From contig CALIXC010000114.1 in the NCBI GenBank assembly GCA_938046755.1, forward strand, positions 1-8,739: a stretch of DNA of 8,739 nt. Reading direction: 5' to 3'. Positions 8,200-8,739 of the stretch are shown here, piece by piece. The position numbers and the translations under genes were made by a program. The notes below the pieces were generated by a model. That model saw nothing but the letters and a program-made list of their open reading frames with translations, was not told where the DNA came from and made no database searches. The first letter of the stretch is position 1, and every line of letters starts with the position of its first letter. This stretch comes from an uncultured Lautropia sp. (GTDB taxonomy: Bacteria > Pseudomonadota > Gammaproteobacteria > Burkholderiales > Burkholderiaceae_E).

Positions 8200-8739
8200 C
8201 TACAGTTCGATCACGTTCAGCTCATCACCCAGCACCTGGCGGGCCAGCGGCACCAGGTGGTCGTGGTGCGTGAGCAGGATCACCTGCATGCGGTGCGAGA
8301 CGTCGCCCAGCACCTGCAGGCCGGCTTCTGTCCGGCGGTCGTCGAAGTTGATGAAGAGGTCGTCTGCAATCAGCGGCATGCGGCTGCCCTGACTGGCCTG
8401 CTGGTCCAGGGCGGCCAACCGCAGCGCCAGGTAGAGCTGGTCGCGCGTGCCTTCGCTGAGGCCCGGTACCTCCACCGGCTTGTTGCCATCAGTGCGGATG
8501 CTCATCAGCCGGGGACTGTCATGGCTGTCGGCATCCACCAGCAGGCGGCTGAACGAGCCCAGCGTGAGCGCCTGGAAGATCTCCGACGCGCGGGCCAGCA
8601 TGGGGCCCTGGCGGGTCTGGCGAAAGCGCTCCATGGACCATTGCAGCAGCCGTGCGGCGGTCTTCAGGCGCAGATAGCGCTCGGCAGCCTCGGCCATGCC
8701 GGCCGCGGCCTCCTGCTGCCGGGCCGCGGCCCGGGCGGC
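8200..8739 (-). CDS. C-terminus of a large SMC-like ATPase (YhaN-type), partial
   Basis: Only the last 179 residues are present, and the frame is open to the right edge, so the true start lies outside. The visible part begins in an Ala/Arg/Gln-rich stretch typical of a coiled-coil end. It then shows the C-terminal half of an ABC/SMC-type ATPase: FQALTLGSFSRL, the ABC signature LSEGTRDQLYLALRLA, Walker B PLIADDLFINFDD, and the H-loop LLTHHDHL. This order matches the YhaN family, large ATPases with long coiled coils. In many genomes YhaN is encoded beside a YhaO/SbcD-type nuclease and is thought to act in DNA repair. That partner would be off the right edge, so the link is inference. The gene runs opposite to the methyltransferase, with stop codons 6 bases apart. 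Confidence 0.85.
   Translation of the reverse strand, partial: AARAAARQQEAAAGMAEAAERYLRLKTAARLLQWSMERFRQTRQGPMLARASEIFQALTLGSFSRLLVDADSHDSPRLMSIRTDGNKPVEVPGLSEGTRDQLYLALRLAALDQQASQGSRMPLIADDLFINFDDRRTEAGLQVLGDVSHRMQVILLTHHDHLVPLARQVLGDELNVIEL

Overview
The window is high-GC chromosomal DNA from a proteobacterium, most likely a betaproteobacterium of the Burkholderiales. The evidence is a Burkholderiales-like GyrB, a canonical periplasmic azurin, and a YaeQ protein, all in GC-rich codon usage. I cannot name a genus from sequence alone. Most of the window is ordinary core genome. I see no tRNA, rRNA, CRISPR array, insertion sequence or prophage gene.

Layout, left to right. Bases 1-194 are a leader with a possible extended -10 promoter. 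They are followed by gyrB (195-2750, DNA gyrase subunit B) and, 42 bases on, yaeQ (2793-3335). Next is a 199-base gap, visibly more AT-rich than its surroundings, with two dyad-symmetric elements. It precedes the azurin gene (3535-3981), whose stop codon overlaps the start of fdhD (3981-4841, the sulfurtransferase that activates formate dehydrogenase). A 295-base gap holds a hairpin at the fdhD stop and a possible 12-codon leader peptide. It leads to an AGCS-family sodium:alanine/glycine symporter (5137-6567). The symporter stop overlaps by four bases (GTGA) the start of a SAM-dependent methyltransferase gene (6564-8193). That gene is broken by a perfect 13-bp tandem duplication. From the right edge, on the minus strand, comes the C-terminus of a large SMC-like/YhaN-type ATPase (8200-8739), which meets the methyltransferase tail-to-tail with a 6-base gap.

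Probable transcription units are gyrB-yaeQ, azurin-fdhD and symporter-methyltransferase, all on the plus strand, with the ATPase opposing. Two of these units use stop/start overlaps, which suggests translational coupling. The azurin-fdhD pair joins a periplasmic electron carrier to maturation of a molybdenum/tungsten formate dehydrogenase. That hints at shared respiratory regulation, but no formate dehydrogenase gene lies in the window.

The points most worth a second look are the 13-bp duplication that frameshifts the methyltransferase, together with two in-frame tandem repeats in the same gene. Next come the 10-bp perfect inverted repeat upstream of azurin, the azurin-fdhD overlap, and the candidate leader peptide overlapping the symporter start. 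I found no convincing new multi-gene system.
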